From NCBI RefSeq assembly GCF_013389365.1, contig NZ_JACADJ010000018.1, positions 1 through 62,605 of the forward strand: 62,605 nt of DNA, given 5' to 3'. Shown one piece after another: positions 42,905 to 51,297 of the stretch (the stretch's first letter is position 1; each line of letters starts with the position of its first letter). The stretch comes from Desulfobacter latus. GTDB lineage: Bacteria > Desulfobacterota > Desulfobacteria > Desulfobacterales > Desulfobacteraceae. Both the position numbers and the translations under genes were made by a program. A model generated the notes under the pieces. That model saw nothing but the letters and a program-made list of their open reading frames with translations, did not search any database and was not told the DNA's origin.

Positions 42905-44458
42905 ATGAATCTGATTGCAACAATAAAGGATATCCTGAAACCGCAAAAACCCCAGCGTACCGGGGTGACCAGGAAAAAATGCCATTTTGTTATTCCATCC
43001 GGTGAACTGGCCATCGTTCAAACCAATGGTAAAACCCGTATCTGTTTCCCTTTGGGAACTGCTGAACAGACAATTGAATGTTCTGGAAAATCACTGGTTT
43101 TTACCTTTCTGCGCACCTTTTCTGTGCAGGTACAGTGCAGCAATATCCCTTTTTCAGGGGGGCATATGGGAAACATGAGCTTACAGCTTGTCCTGGGGCT
43201 TGTTACCCCAAAGCAAGATCAAGCCCACCCAATGGCATCCGCATTATCCGGAGATTTATCCCAGGCGTTGTTTGGACAGATCATTGGATCAGCGCTTGAG
43301 GCCACCATCACAGGGCCTTTGGCGCAGCTTGCCGCCAATTTTGAATACAAGCCCGGACAGGGACAGGATCAGATTCAGGCCAAGATCATACAGTTATTTC
43401 AGGATAGTGTTCTTAAAAACAGCTTAAAGGATATTGCCGGAATCTATGTTGCAGGGCAGATCAAAGTCACTTCCCTAGGTGTCCCGGCCCTGGATGATTA
43501 TTTTCATACCAAGGTCAAAGCAAAAGAGGAACAAAAGAAAAGAGAACTTGATCATGAGATCCGTTCCGCCCGGGAACAGGCGGAGTTTGAGGCTGCCCTG
43601 GAAAAAAAGCGGCGTGAACATGTCCGGGATCTGGCAGCACTGAATCATGAAAAAGAGCTGGAAAACATCCGGTCCCGGGCTGAAGTTGCAAGACAGATCG
43701 AAAAACAGAAAATTCGATGCGAGCAGGCAAAGGCCCAAAAGGCGGAGGCGGAGGCTGAAGCGGAACAGCTCAAGCTTGGACACCTGGAAAAAGAATTTTT
43801 TAAGGCCGGAGCCTATGAGGAAAAAATTGATCTTCTGGAACGTAATCTTCATATCGTTACAGAACAATTGGCGGAACGAAAGGCAGCGAACTTGACCCCT
43901 GACCCGGAGACCAGGGATATGCTTGTTTTATCGGCGGTGTGGCGGGCCCATGACGTCCAGGGTATTCTTATTCCCGATATTGGTGTTTGCCCCAGCCTGC
44001 CGTCGGGTTCCATGGTGGATGTCCAGGTTACAACCAGTAAAGATGCCTGGGTGTATATCCTGCTCAAGGGCTCCACCGGCACATGGCAGTGTCTTTTGCC
44101 GGATCTGGCGGATTTTATGGGTATTATGCGTACAAACCGCCAGCAGGCAGGTGTGCCGACCATCTGGCCCGGGGTGAACAGGGATTATCCGTCCTGTCCG
44201 TTCTGGATACTTGATGAAGATCCGGGTGTGGAGCGTATCATGGTGGTGGCCAGTGAACAGGAACTGAACATTACTGATCACCTGGCTGATGCCCGGGTTG
44301 CCATGCTGCGGGATCAGACCGCCATAAGGGGCATGACCAACCGGGTCCGGGGCGCGCTGCCTGAACAGGCAAGCGACTATCACAGGGCTGCGACCCTGCT
44401 TGCCGGTGCGTATGGGAATGGGGGCGTTAATATGGAAACTGTTATTGTCCATACTTAG
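42905..44458 (+). CDS. SPFH-like / coiled-coil / DUF4384-like protein
   Basis: 517 residues. The N-terminal part (about 1-200: CHFVIPSGELAIVQTNGKTR, FTFLRTFSVQVQCSNIPF) resembles SPFH or Band-7 proteins without a TM helix. A long charged coiled coil (about 200-320) follows. The C-terminal domain (about 335-517: LPSGSMVDVQVTTSKDAWVY, WPGVNRDYPSCPFWI) resembles DUF4384 modules seen with caspases and other conflict proteins. It could form a membrane-associated ring or platform. RBS AGGAGG. The next start is 9 bases downstream. Confidence 0.6.
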   Translation: MNLIATIKDILKPQKPQRTGVTRKKCHFVIPSGELAIVQTNGKTRICFPLGTAEQTIECSGKSLVFTFLRTFSVQVQCSNIPFSGGHMGNMSLQLVLGLVTPKQDQAHPMASALSGDLSQALFGQIIGSALEATITGPLAQLAANFEYKPGQGQDQIQAKIIQLFQDSVLKNSLKDIAGIYVAGQIKVTSLGVPALDDYFHTKVKAKEEQKKRELDHEIRSAREQAEFEAALEKKRREHVRDLAALNHEKELENIRSRAEVARQIEKQKIRCEQAKAQKAEAEAEAEQLKLGHLEKEFFKAGAYEEKIDLLERNLHIVTEQLAERKAANLTPDPETRDMLVLSAVWRAHDVQGILIPDIGVCPSLPSGSMVDVQVTTSKDAWVYILLKGSTGTWQCLLPDLADFMGIMRTNRQQAGVPTIWPGVNRDYPSCPFWILDEDPGVERIMVVASEQELNITDHLADARVAMLRDQTAIRGMTNRVRGALPEQASDYHRAATLLAGAYGNGGVNMETVIVHT

Positions 44459-44467
44459 GGGACACCA

Positions 44468-45565
44468 ATGAAAACAAATACAGAAGCTAAAATGATTGAA
44501 AAAAAGTTTGGACAGGATGCCGGATCAGGCAAAGATTTTATCCGACATGCAGCCGGGATGGAAAAACAGTTTTTAGAAGGGGCCAGGGCAAGTCTTTTTG
44601 CCATGGCCTCACCCCTTGCCAAAGACCTTGTGAATGTTAAAAAAGTAATCCCTGAAGAGGCCGGCGCAGACAGCCAGCGTTTTATGGTGGAGGAAGCGCT
44701 TTGTGTGCAAGGTGCTGACAGTGATTTAAAAACGCTTATGCCGGTCAATTCCGAGCAATGCTTTGATTTAGTCAAAAAAGGATGGTTCGGCAAAAAGAAT
44801 GTTCTCCGGGTGATTTTTAAAAGTTTTGCCGCCACCCGGGTGCTTGAAAAGATGGGCGCAAATGATGTGGTCCTGGATGTGAAAACCGTGAACCGGCATT
44901 TGCAGCGCCTTGCCATGCAGGCAAAGGATACGCCCTGTGCGTTTCTTGTGTTTTCTCCTGATCCGTGGCCGGCCTCAATTCTTGATGCCGTCTCCGTAAA
45001 GCAAATGAAATCCCTTGTGTTTTGCCGGCCTTCGGACAACACGGCCGGGGAACTGATGTTCAGCGCGTCTGGTGCAGATATATCCTGGCCGGTATGGTGC
45101 GCGTTATCTGCCGATGCTTTTGAAAAAAGGGTGCAATATTATTATCATCAGCTCTTGCGGCATAAATGTGACAATGATCCTGAAACTGTGCTGCCGCCGG
45201 AACAGTTGATGCAGATTCTCGGGGTCCCCCAAAAGATCTTGCTGCCGTTACTGGCGCAGATATGCTTGCTTGACACGCATCTTGAGATTACAAAAGACAA
45301 AGGGATTGCCATCAAGGTCAATGATAAGGATGCCTTTTGCTGGAAAAAACTGAAAGCACAATTTTTTGAGGCGTATAACCAAAATCCGGATACGGACGTG
45401 CTTATTAATGTAAACCGGGAATCCGACTGCTATTCCCGGGATCTGCTGGATCGTATCAGTGCGGACAGATTCCGGGGTGATATGAAATATATTGAAAAAG
45501 AGGGGCGGGTGATTGCGCTGCGTCTTGAGAACGCAAATCAATGGGTTGAAGATTCAATTCGTTAA
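44468..45565 (+). CDS. Unknown protein in the SPFH/ESCRT-like neighbourhood
   Basis: 365 residues, soluble, no signal. A helical N-terminus (about 1-60) is followed by a mixed alpha/beta body with FDLVKKGWFGKKNVLRVIFK and SWPVWCALSADAFEKRVQYY. The C-terminal 120 residues look like a winged-helix plus alpha/beta (PPEQLMQILGVPQKILLPLL). I recognise no family. The 9-base spacing to the SPFH-like gene suggests the same transcript. Confidence 0.6.
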   Translation: MKTNTEAKMIEKKFGQDAGSGKDFIRHAAGMEKQFLEGARASLFAMASPLAKDLVNVKKVIPEEAGADSQRFMVEEALCVQGADSDLKTLMPVNSEQCFDLVKKGWFGKKNVLRVIFKSFAATRVLEKMGANDVVLDVKTVNRHLQRLAMQAKDTPCAFLVFSPDPWPASILDAVSVKQMKSLVFCRPSDNTAGELMFSASGADISWPVWCALSADAFEKRVQYYYHQLLRHKCDNDPETVLPPEQLMQILGVPQKILLPLLAQICLLDTHLEITKDKGIAIKVNDKDAFCWKKLKAQFFEAYNQNPDTDVLINVNRESDCYSRDLLDRISADRFRGDMKYIEKEGRVIALRLENANQWVEDSIR

Positions 45566-45603
45566 TACTTTTATTTGTACTTGTCTTCGGGAAATATTGT
45601 GCT

Positions 45604-45690
45604 CGTGCTCGTGGACGTTCACGTGAACGTGAACGTGAACGTTAACGTTAACGTTAACGTGGACGTGGACGTTCACGTGGACGAGAACGG
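45604..45690. repeat. Hexamer array 10
   Basis: Fourteen in-phase CGTNNN units (CGTGCT, CGTGGA, CGTTCA, CGTGAA three times, CGTTAA three times, CGTGGA, CGTGGA, CGTTCA, CGTGGA, CGAGAA). This is the longest uninterrupted array and the last one in the window. It separates the SPFH operon from the Vps4-like operon. Confidence 0.82.
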
Positions 45691-45709
45691 TTATTGTACT
45701 ATAAAGATA

Positions 45710-45792
45710 AAATATGACAGCCAGGTAAAAGAAAATCAGCATTGCTTTCGTCTAAAGATTTAACACACCATAAACCGGGAGGAAAAGAAAAC
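45710..45792 (+). promoter_or_regulatory. Duplicated leader, copy 2, in front of the ESCRT-like operon
   Basis: See 41985. AGCCAGGTAAAAGAAAATCA, GTCTAAAGATTTAACACACC and GGGAGGAAAAG lead directly to ATG 45793. Its presence before two transcription units suggests common control of the PAS/SPFH and ESCRT-like genes. Confidence 0.7.
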
Positions 45793-46386
45793 ATGGGACA
45801 GGGACTTATTTCAACCGTTAAAAAGATATTGGGAAACTCAGGGGTCAAAGATGTGCGTATGGAAACCCAGGAAGATCTGGAACTTTGGCTTGATGAACGT
45901 AAACGCTACAGGGATATGAACAAGCTTGAGCTGCGCAAGATAGAAGAAAAGCTTGACCTGTTGTTCGACCAGGAAGAAAAGCAGTTAAAAGCTTATGGAA
46001 ACACAATCCCTAAATCCACGCGCAGAAAAATCTGCCTTGAAAAAATCAGTCGTCTGCGCAAGGAGATCAGCGGTTTTAATGATGTGCGCACCATCCGGGA
46101 AAAAAATATTGATGTCAATGCAACCTTGTTGCTTGAAATAGAAAAATCAAAGGCTGTGGGGGATCTGGGGCTGGATATGGAACAAACCGAAGCGATTCGG
46201 GAAAAATGCGAAAAATCCATTGAGGATTGGGGCATGAAGACCTTTAGTTCAATGGATTCCTGGGCCACCAACATATATCAGGATGACAGCGCCCTGGATG
46301 ATCTGGAAAGGGAATTGGACGGCATAAACATACAAGGTAATGACGAATTAGACGATCTGGAAAAATCACTGGATCTTGATGTTTAA
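45793..46386 (+). CDS. ESCRT-III-like helical subunit 1 (candidate)
   Basis: 197 residues from ATG 45793 (GGGAGG upstream). A basic amphipathic N-terminus (GQGLISTVKKILGN) is followed by a long helical hairpin (about 28-115) with many charges and a helical part to about 165. The acidic C-terminus repeats DDLERELDGI and DELDDLEKSLDLDV. Basic core plus acidic tail with a Leu-spaced helix is the layout of ESCRT-III proteins and their MIT-interacting motif. The gene is the first of a tight operon with a Vps4-like ATPase. No sequence-level family match can be claimed. Confidence 0.5.
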   Translation: MGQGLISTVKKILGNSGVKDVRMETQEDLELWLDERKRYRDMNKLELRKIEEKLDLLFDQEEKQLKAYGNTIPKSTRRKICLEKISRLRKEISGFNDVRTIREKNIDVNATLLLEIEKSKAVGDLGLDMEQTEAIREKCEKSIEDWGMKTFSSMDSWATNIYQDDSALDDLERELDGINIQGNDELDDLEKSLDLDV

Positions 46387-46404
46387 CTTGATCAAGGAGA
46401 CAAA

Positions 46405-46998
46405 ATGAGCTGGTATTCAAACATGGCAAAACAATTGGGAATGAAGAAAAAAGAGTATTTTGACTTGACTGGGGATGAAAAACAAAAAGCGTTACGGGAA
46501 ATGAAGCTTGGGCAGAGAAATCTGGAGCAGAAAATCACCCTGGGTGAAAGAGAAATGAAAGATATTGCCCTTGAGCTTGTGAAAACATCAAAATTCAAGG
46601 CCCCCATGCTGATCAGTAAGCTGCAGCAGAGAAAAGCTTTGATGGCTGCGCGCCATAATGCGTTTTTTACCCGGGGCATGCAGCTCAACGCACTTGAAAT
46701 TTGTATTGAGCTGGAAGGGTTATTGGGCAGCAGAATGGATAAGACCATATTAAAACAAATGGAAGCCCTTTCTCCCTCCAAACTTGCCGAGATTCTCGAT
46801 TATTTAAAGAAACAAACCAATATCCAGGACATGAATGCAGAAGAGATTAAAGATATCATGGATGGATTTATCGCAAATGTAGATAAAAATGTGGACAGGG
46901 ATCTTCTGGAAATTGTGGGCGAGGTTCAGGACACCGTTCTTGATAAATCCGACCTGAGCGACGAGGAAAAAGCAAAACAGATCCTGGATATGGTCTGA
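46405..46998 (+). CDS. ESCRT-III-like helical subunit 2 (candidate)
   Basis: 197 residues, all helical and charged. The N-terminal half is basic (KQKALREMKLGQRNLEQKIT; KLQQRKALMAARHNAFFTRG) and pairs into a likely long hairpin. The C-terminal half is acidic and ends SDLSDEEKAKQILDMV. The H-N-A-FF...QLNALEI segment resembles the alpha-2/alpha-3 region of CHMP proteins. RBS AAGGAG, 18 bases after subunit 1. Confidence 0.45.
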   Translation: MSWYSNMAKQLGMKKKEYFDLTGDEKQKALREMKLGQRNLEQKITLGEREMKDIALELVKTSKFKAPMLISKLQQRKALMAARHNAFFTRGMQLNALEICIELEGLLGSRMDKTILKQMEALSPSKLAEILDYLKKQTNIQDMNAEEIKDIMDGFIANVDKNVDRDLLEIVGEVQDTVLDKSDLSDEEKAKQILDMV

Positions 46999-47013
46999 AC
47001 AGGAGGATAATCC

Positions 47014-48198
47014 ATGACTTATCTTGGTGACAGTATCGGGAAAAAGGTGGCCCTGGCAACCCTTTCAGAGCAACAGGGCAACCGGGAAAAAGCAGCTCAA
47101 ACCTGGCAGGAAGCGGCTGAAATGATGCAGGTATTTGCCATTGATGCGCTGTCGGACAATTCGAAAACACGCAGGTTGGCCAAAGCCCGTGAATATGCCC
47201 AAAACGCAAGATCTTTGGCCACAAAAGCCTCGGACCAGAGTACGGTGCAACCCCAAACCGGCCGGACAACACCGGCCGGGGAAGAAAACCATGATAACAA
47301 TCCCTATCGCAAAGAGGTGCGGGGTTTAAAGTTTTCTTCCGGAATCCACTGGGATGATATCGGCGGGCTTGATGAGGTCAGGGACGAGCTGGAGAGTTTT
47401 TTCGGCATATTTCTTGCCCAAAAACCCGAAGGGGTTGTGATTGATTCCTTTCGCAATATTATGCTGTATGGTCCGCCGGGCACAGGAAAAACCATGATCG
47501 CCGCTGCCATCAGCAACCAGCTTGACGCTGTTTTTTTCAATGTAAAAGCCTCGGATCTGACGTCCAAGTATTTTGGCGAGTCTTCCAAGCTTGTCAATGC
47601 CCTGTATGATGAGGCCCGCTCTGCCGCGGATACCGGGTTATCCATTATTTTCATTGATGAGTTTGACTCGCTTTGCCGGGCACGGGAAGGGGATACGTCC
47701 GGGGCTGAACAAAGAATTTTAAGCACAATTCTATCGGAACTGGACGGATTAGCGGAAAAGGGCGAGGACAAGGGGGTGTTGACCATTGCCGCCACCAACA
47801 GGCCGGATACATTAGACCAGGCCATTCGCAGCCGGTTTCAAAAGCAGTTTTATATCCCGTTGCCCGGGGAGCAGGCCCGTACCGATATATTAAAAAAAAT
47901 CATCACCAAAAGCGGCATGACAGCAGGGTTTGATGTGGAAAACCTTTCGTCTGAAACAAAAGGATTCAGCGGCCGGGACCTGCAGGGGATTTTCCGGGGG
48001 GCCATGGCCAGGATGGTGGCGCGTAATAATACGGCCATAAAGGATTTGATCCGCCAAGGGAAACAGGCCGTGGAGAAATATACCCTGAAGGTCAGCGCAC
48101 TTCTGGAGCGTGATTTTTTAGAAGAGATTGAAAAAATAAAGATAGATCCGGAAACCACAAAGAAAAACAATGACTTTTATGCCCGGTATCGCGGCTGA
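47014..48198 (+). CDS. Vps4/katanin-like AAA ATPase with MIT-like N-terminus
   Basis: 394 residues. A helical N-terminal domain (about 1-72: KAAQTWQEAAEMMQVFAIDA, RRLAKAREYAQNARSLATKA) is MIT-like in size and pattern and is joined by a polar linker to a meiotic-clade AAA module. That module has IHWDDIGGLDEVRDELE, Walker A GPPGTGKT (153-160), the pore-loop region SDLTSKYFGES (180-190), Walker B IIFIDEFDSLCRAREG (211-226), sensor 1 TIAATNRPD (257-265) and arginine fingers IRSRFQ (271-276). Vps4 strips ESCRT-III polymers using such MIT domains. Its three neighbours have the size, charge and fold expected of substrates. Confidence 0.78.
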   Translation: MTYLGDSIGKKVALATLSEQQGNREKAAQTWQEAAEMMQVFAIDALSDNSKTRRLAKAREYAQNARSLATKASDQSTVQPQTGRTTPAGEENHDNNPYRKEVRGLKFSSGIHWDDIGGLDEVRDELESFFGIFLAQKPEGVVIDSFRNIMLYGPPGTGKTMIAAAISNQLDAVFFNVKASDLTSKYFGESSKLVNALYDEARSAADTGLSIIFIDEFDSLCRAREGDTSGAEQRILSTILSELDGLAEKGEDKGVLTIAATNRPDTLDQAIRSRFQKQFYIPLPGEQARTDILKKIITKSGMTAGFDVENLSSETKGFSGRDLQGIFRGAMARMVARNNTAIKDLIRQGKQAVEKYTLKVSALLERDFLEEIEKIKIDPETTKKNNDFYARYRG

Positions 48199-48212
48199 CA
48201 GGGAGGAAGGCA

Positions 48213-48779
48213 ATGGGGTTGTTTGAATCCAAAGAGGTTAAGCGGGCCAAGCGGGAGGTGGCTATCCGCATGGCCCAGAAAAAGGTGGCCGGCTTTGTTG
48301 CAGAATGCAGGAAGATGGCAGGTAAGTACACAGAACTGGCAAAACGTGCATTGGCACTTGACCGGCAGGCCCAGTGCGATCAATACTTGATGCAGCGTCT
48401 GCAGTATGAGCAGCAGGCAAAAAAATGGGATGCCTTTCTTTTGCGCATGGAAGATTTGTCCATGCGCGGCCAGATGAGCAATGCCATGACCGGCATACTT
48501 GAGGGCATTCAATCCTTGAACAGGGAACTTCGCGCCGGTGTTTCCGTGAAAAGTATGACCAAGGCCATTACCGAGCTGAATGTAAGCAAGGAAACGCTGG
48601 GACAGGCTGAACTGCAGCTTTCATCGGCGATGGAGCAGATGGATTTTGATCTGCATTCTGAAGATGATGGTATGGATTATGCCATTCCTGTGGAGATGGC
48701 ACAGACGATTAATTCACTGAGGTCTGAATTGCTTGACGAGGTTGCAATCCAGGAGATGCTTGAGGAACGGCATGGATAG
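48213..48779 (+). CDS. ESCRT-III-like (CHMP-like) helical subunit 3 (candidate)
   Basis: 188 residues. Basic N-terminus MGLFESKEVKRAKREVAIRM, then KYTELAKRALALDRQAQCDQ YLMQRLQYEQQAKKWDAFLL, which mirrors the ALRxxNxxxAxxYLxxKKxxE pattern of Snf7/CHMP alpha-2. It continues MSNAMTGILEGIQSLNRELR and an acidic C-terminal half ending in LRSELLDEVAIQEMLEERHG, comparable to a MIT-interacting helix. 14 bases after the Vps4-like gene, RBS GGGAGG. The stop abuts a MITE-like element. The best ESCRT-III candidate of the three. Confidence 0.6.
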   Translation: MGLFESKEVKRAKREVAIRMAQKKVAGFVAECRKMAGKYTELAKRALALDRQAQCDQYLMQRLQYEQQAKKWDAFLLRMEDLSMRGQMSNAMTGILEGIQSLNRELRAGVSVKSMTKAITELNVSKETLGQAELQLSSAMEQMDFDLHSEDDGMDYAIPVEMAQTINSLRSELLDEVAIQEMLEERHG

Positions 48780-48780
48780 T

Positions 48781-48894
48781 TTAGGGCATACGAATTTCCG
48801 GTAGGTTGGGTTGAGGAACGAAACCCAACGCCGATAAGTTGTTGGGTTTCACTTCGTTCTACCCAACCTACGCTGTGGCTGATGTTATGACCAA
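48781..48894 (+). mobile_element. MITE-like palindromic element, copy 3 (left end lost)
   Basis: Same core as 22624-22748 (CCGGTAGGTTGGGTTGAGGA) and right end TATGACCAA, but the left terminal TTGGTCATA is missing. It begins at the stop codon of the preceding gene. Confidence 0.8.
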
Positions 48895-48910
48895 ACGCTA
48901 TCTTTGTAAC

Positions 48911-48966
48911 ATTTAGTCACAACATACAGACGCTTTAGACGTAAAAAGTGCTTATGGCAAATATCC
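48911..48966 (-). repeat. Dispersed repeat, copy 2
   Basis: Reverse-complement match to 8424-8479 with about five differences in 56 bases. It ends 16 bases before the tRNA promoter. The mirrored right end seen at 8513-8528 is not clear here. Confidence 0.6.
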
Positions 48967-48982
48967 TAAACACAATTAACAC

Positions 48983-49011
48983 TTGACAGTAAACAGGTGT
49001 TACTATATATA
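48983..49011 (+). promoter_or_regulatory. Strong sigma-70 promoter for the tRNA gene
   Basis: TTGACA (48983-48988), 17-base spacer, TATATA (49006-49011), 40 bases before the tRNA 5' end. Confidence 0.8.
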
Positions 49012-49051
49012 TCTCAAATTTGCTTGTAACGCAGTATCAAAGCGGCTTTTC

Positions 49052-49128
49052 GGGCCTATAGCTCAGTTTGGCAGAGCCACCGGCTCATAACCGGTCGGTC
49101 CCTGGTTCGAATCCAGGTGGGCCCACCA
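49052..49128 (+). tRNA. tRNA with CAT anticodon (Met or Ile2)
   Basis: 77 bases with encoded CCA. Acceptor GGGCCTA pairs with TGGGCCC; D-arm AGCTC...GAGC; anticodon stem ACCGG / CCGGT with loop CTCATAA (CAT); T-arm CCTGG TTCGAAT CCAGG. The acceptor starts with a paired G, so it is not initiator tRNA of the mismatched type. Elongator Met and lysidine-modified Ile2 cannot be told apart here with certainty. Confidence 0.93.
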
Positions 49129-49254
49129 AAGAACTTATTCATTTATGAGGTCTTAAACAGGAGGGGAAGCCGATTGATATGCTGAAAAGAGGGGATGAAT
49201 GACCAGGTCATACATGGATATGCCTGTAAAGCACTACGAAAATAAACTGAATCT

Positions 49255-49289
49255 AAAGCGTGGAGTGTACTCCACGCTTTTTTATTTTG
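49255..49289 (+). terminator. Rho-independent terminator
   Basis: AAAGCGTGGAGT and ACTCCACGCTTT form a 12-bp stem with a 2-base centre, followed by TTTATTTT. It ends the tRNA transcript 26 bases before the Nif3-like gene. Confidence 0.85.
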
Positions 49290-49314
49290 AGACGTATAAT
49301 ATATAATTAAAAAT

Positions 49315-50130
49315 ATGCCCACAGTAAAACAGGTTATTGATATTATAAATCAAATTGCGCCTTTTTCCCTGGCTGAATCCTGGGATAATTCAGGGCTTCA
49401 GGCCGGTGATCCCGGGTGGCCGGTGTCTAAAATTCTAATTGCCCTGGATGTGACGGACAAAGCACTTGCTGAAGCGGAAACGTTGGGGTGTGACATGCTG
49501 ATTACCCATCATCCTCTGATCATGTCACCTGAAAAGAAAATTGATTTCAGCAAGATGCCCGGCGCAGCGATTCTGATCAGTGCCGGATCCCGGATTGCCG
49601 TCGTAAGCGCCCATACAAATCTGGATAAAGCCCGGGACGGTTTGAACGATTATCTGGCCCAAAAATTGGGAATCGTTTGCACCAATGTTTTTATTGCCGA
49701 TGCAATGCAAAATGAATCTGTCGATCAGATGCTGGGGATTGGGCGTATCGGGCGGCTTGACGGGGCCATGACACTTGAACAACTGGCTTGCCGGATTAAA
49801 GAAAAATTGGGAGTTCCCCGGGTAAGAATTATTGGAAATCCCGGGAACATGGTATCAACAACAGCGCTGTGTTCGGGGTCAGGCGGCTCTTTGACAACTC
49901 AATTTTTAGCATCAGGAATGGATGTATATATCACAGGAGATTTAAAATACCACGAGGCACGGGATATAGAAGGCCATGCTAAATCCGCTGTCGATGTCGG
50001 CCACTTTGGTTCCGAATCCATTGCTGTTGAGCTTTTGAAAAAACGCCTTGGTCGGATATTTGAGGCCGAAAAATATGAAATTGTAATTCATACATATGAT
50101 CAGGAACAAGATCCATTTTTAACCATATGA
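49315..50130 (+). CDS. Nif3-like dinuclear metal centre protein (YbgI/NIF3 family)
   Basis: 271 residues. SLAESWDNSGLQAGDP near the N-terminus, the metal ligands ITHHPLIMSP (HH near 63) and HTNLDKARDGLNDYLAQKLG (His near 101), and DVYITGDLKYHEARDIEG and DVGHFGSESIAVELL near the C-terminus are the family's hallmark. Homologues are toroidal hexamers with two metals per subunit. They are tied to GTP cyclohydrolase-like or DNA-repair functions, but the activity is not settled. The long insert of some members is absent. It pairs with the zinc-ribbon gene 15 bases downstream. Confidence 0.92.
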   Translation: MPTVKQVIDIINQIAPFSLAESWDNSGLQAGDPGWPVSKILIALDVTDKALAEAETLGCDMLITHHPLIMSPEKKIDFSKMPGAAILISAGSRIAVVSAHTNLDKARDGLNDYLAQKLGIVCTNVFIADAMQNESVDQMLGIGRIGRLDGAMTLEQLACRIKEKLGVPRVRIIGNPGNMVSTTALCSGSGGSLTTQFLASGMDVYITGDLKYHEARDIEGHAKSAVDVGHFGSESIAVELLKKRLGRIFEAEKYEIVIHTYDQEQDPFLTI

Positions 50131-50144
50131 GGATGTAACACCTT

Positions 50145-50855
50145 ATGTCAAAACCAGATATATCCACCCTTGTAAGACTTCAAGAGGCTGAAACCGAAAT
50201 AGTCCGTCTTAAGGAGGTATTGTACGAGGTTGAAAAAAAGAAAATCAAGCTGGCATCCAGGCTTAAACAGTTTGCGGCAGCACTTGAGGAAAATACAGAA
50301 GAACTTGAAAAGCTTAATAAAAACTGCCTTGACAGTGAAAATGAAATTAAAATTGTTGATGCACGTATTATTAAAAGCAACGAAACCCTTCGCAATGTAA
50401 CGACCAATAAAGAGTATCAGGTGTTGCTCAGGGAGGTGGATGATAACAAAAAAAGAAAAGATGCCTTAGAGACAGAACTGTTACAGATCATGGAAGAGCG
50501 GGAAAACTCCCAGGCGATTGTGGATGAAAGTACAAAAGAATATCAGCAGCTTGAAGAGCAGGTCAAGGCGGAACAGAATCAGATTGAAGAACAAACCACT
50601 AAGGACCGAAAGCGTCTTGAGGAATATCTTGAAAGTCAGAAAGAGATCGGTGCAAGTCTGGATCCTAAACTTTTAGATCAATTCAAACGTATTTCCAAAA
50701 TGAATCAGGGATCTGCTGTTGCCCAGGCCCAGGATCAGGTATGTTTAGGGTGTTTTATGAATATTCCGCCCCAGCTGTATATTGAAGTTCAGCGCGGAAG
50801 TAAGTTAATATTCTGTCCCCAGTGCAGCCGAATTCTTTATTATGAGAACGGCTGA
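50145..50855 (+). CDS. C4-type zinc-ribbon coiled-coil protein (DUF164 family)
   Basis: 236 residues. A long coiled coil (about 10-175) is followed by a zinc ribbon with CLGCFMNIPP and FCPQCSRILYY (about 203-232). This is the family that travels with the Nif3-like gene in many bacteria and precedes rnpB in this group. It probably binds nucleic acid or acts as a structural partner; no enzymatic motif is present. Confidence 0.88.
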   Translation: MSKPDISTLVRLQEAETEIVRLKEVLYEVEKKKIKLASRLKQFAAALEENTEELEKLNKNCLDSENEIKIVDARIIKSNETLRNVTTNKEYQVLLREVDDNKKRKDALETELLQIMEERENSQAIVDESTKEYQQLEEQVKAEQNQIEEQTTKDRKRLEEYLESQKEIGASLDPKLLDQFKRISKMNQGSAVAQAQDQVCLGCFMNIPPQLYIEVQRGSKLIFCPQCSRILYYENG

Positions 50856-50885
50856 GATTTTTGGGTTAACGAACAATTTTTTTTA

Positions 50886-51286
<401 letters not shown>

Positions 51287-51297
51287 TTTATTAAATA

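Noticed and set aside
45566-45742. Open frames on both strands across array 10 (Val/Asn/His repeats)
   Set aside because: They are translations of the hexamer repeat (CGTGAA reads as VN or HE repeats) with no RBS or family.
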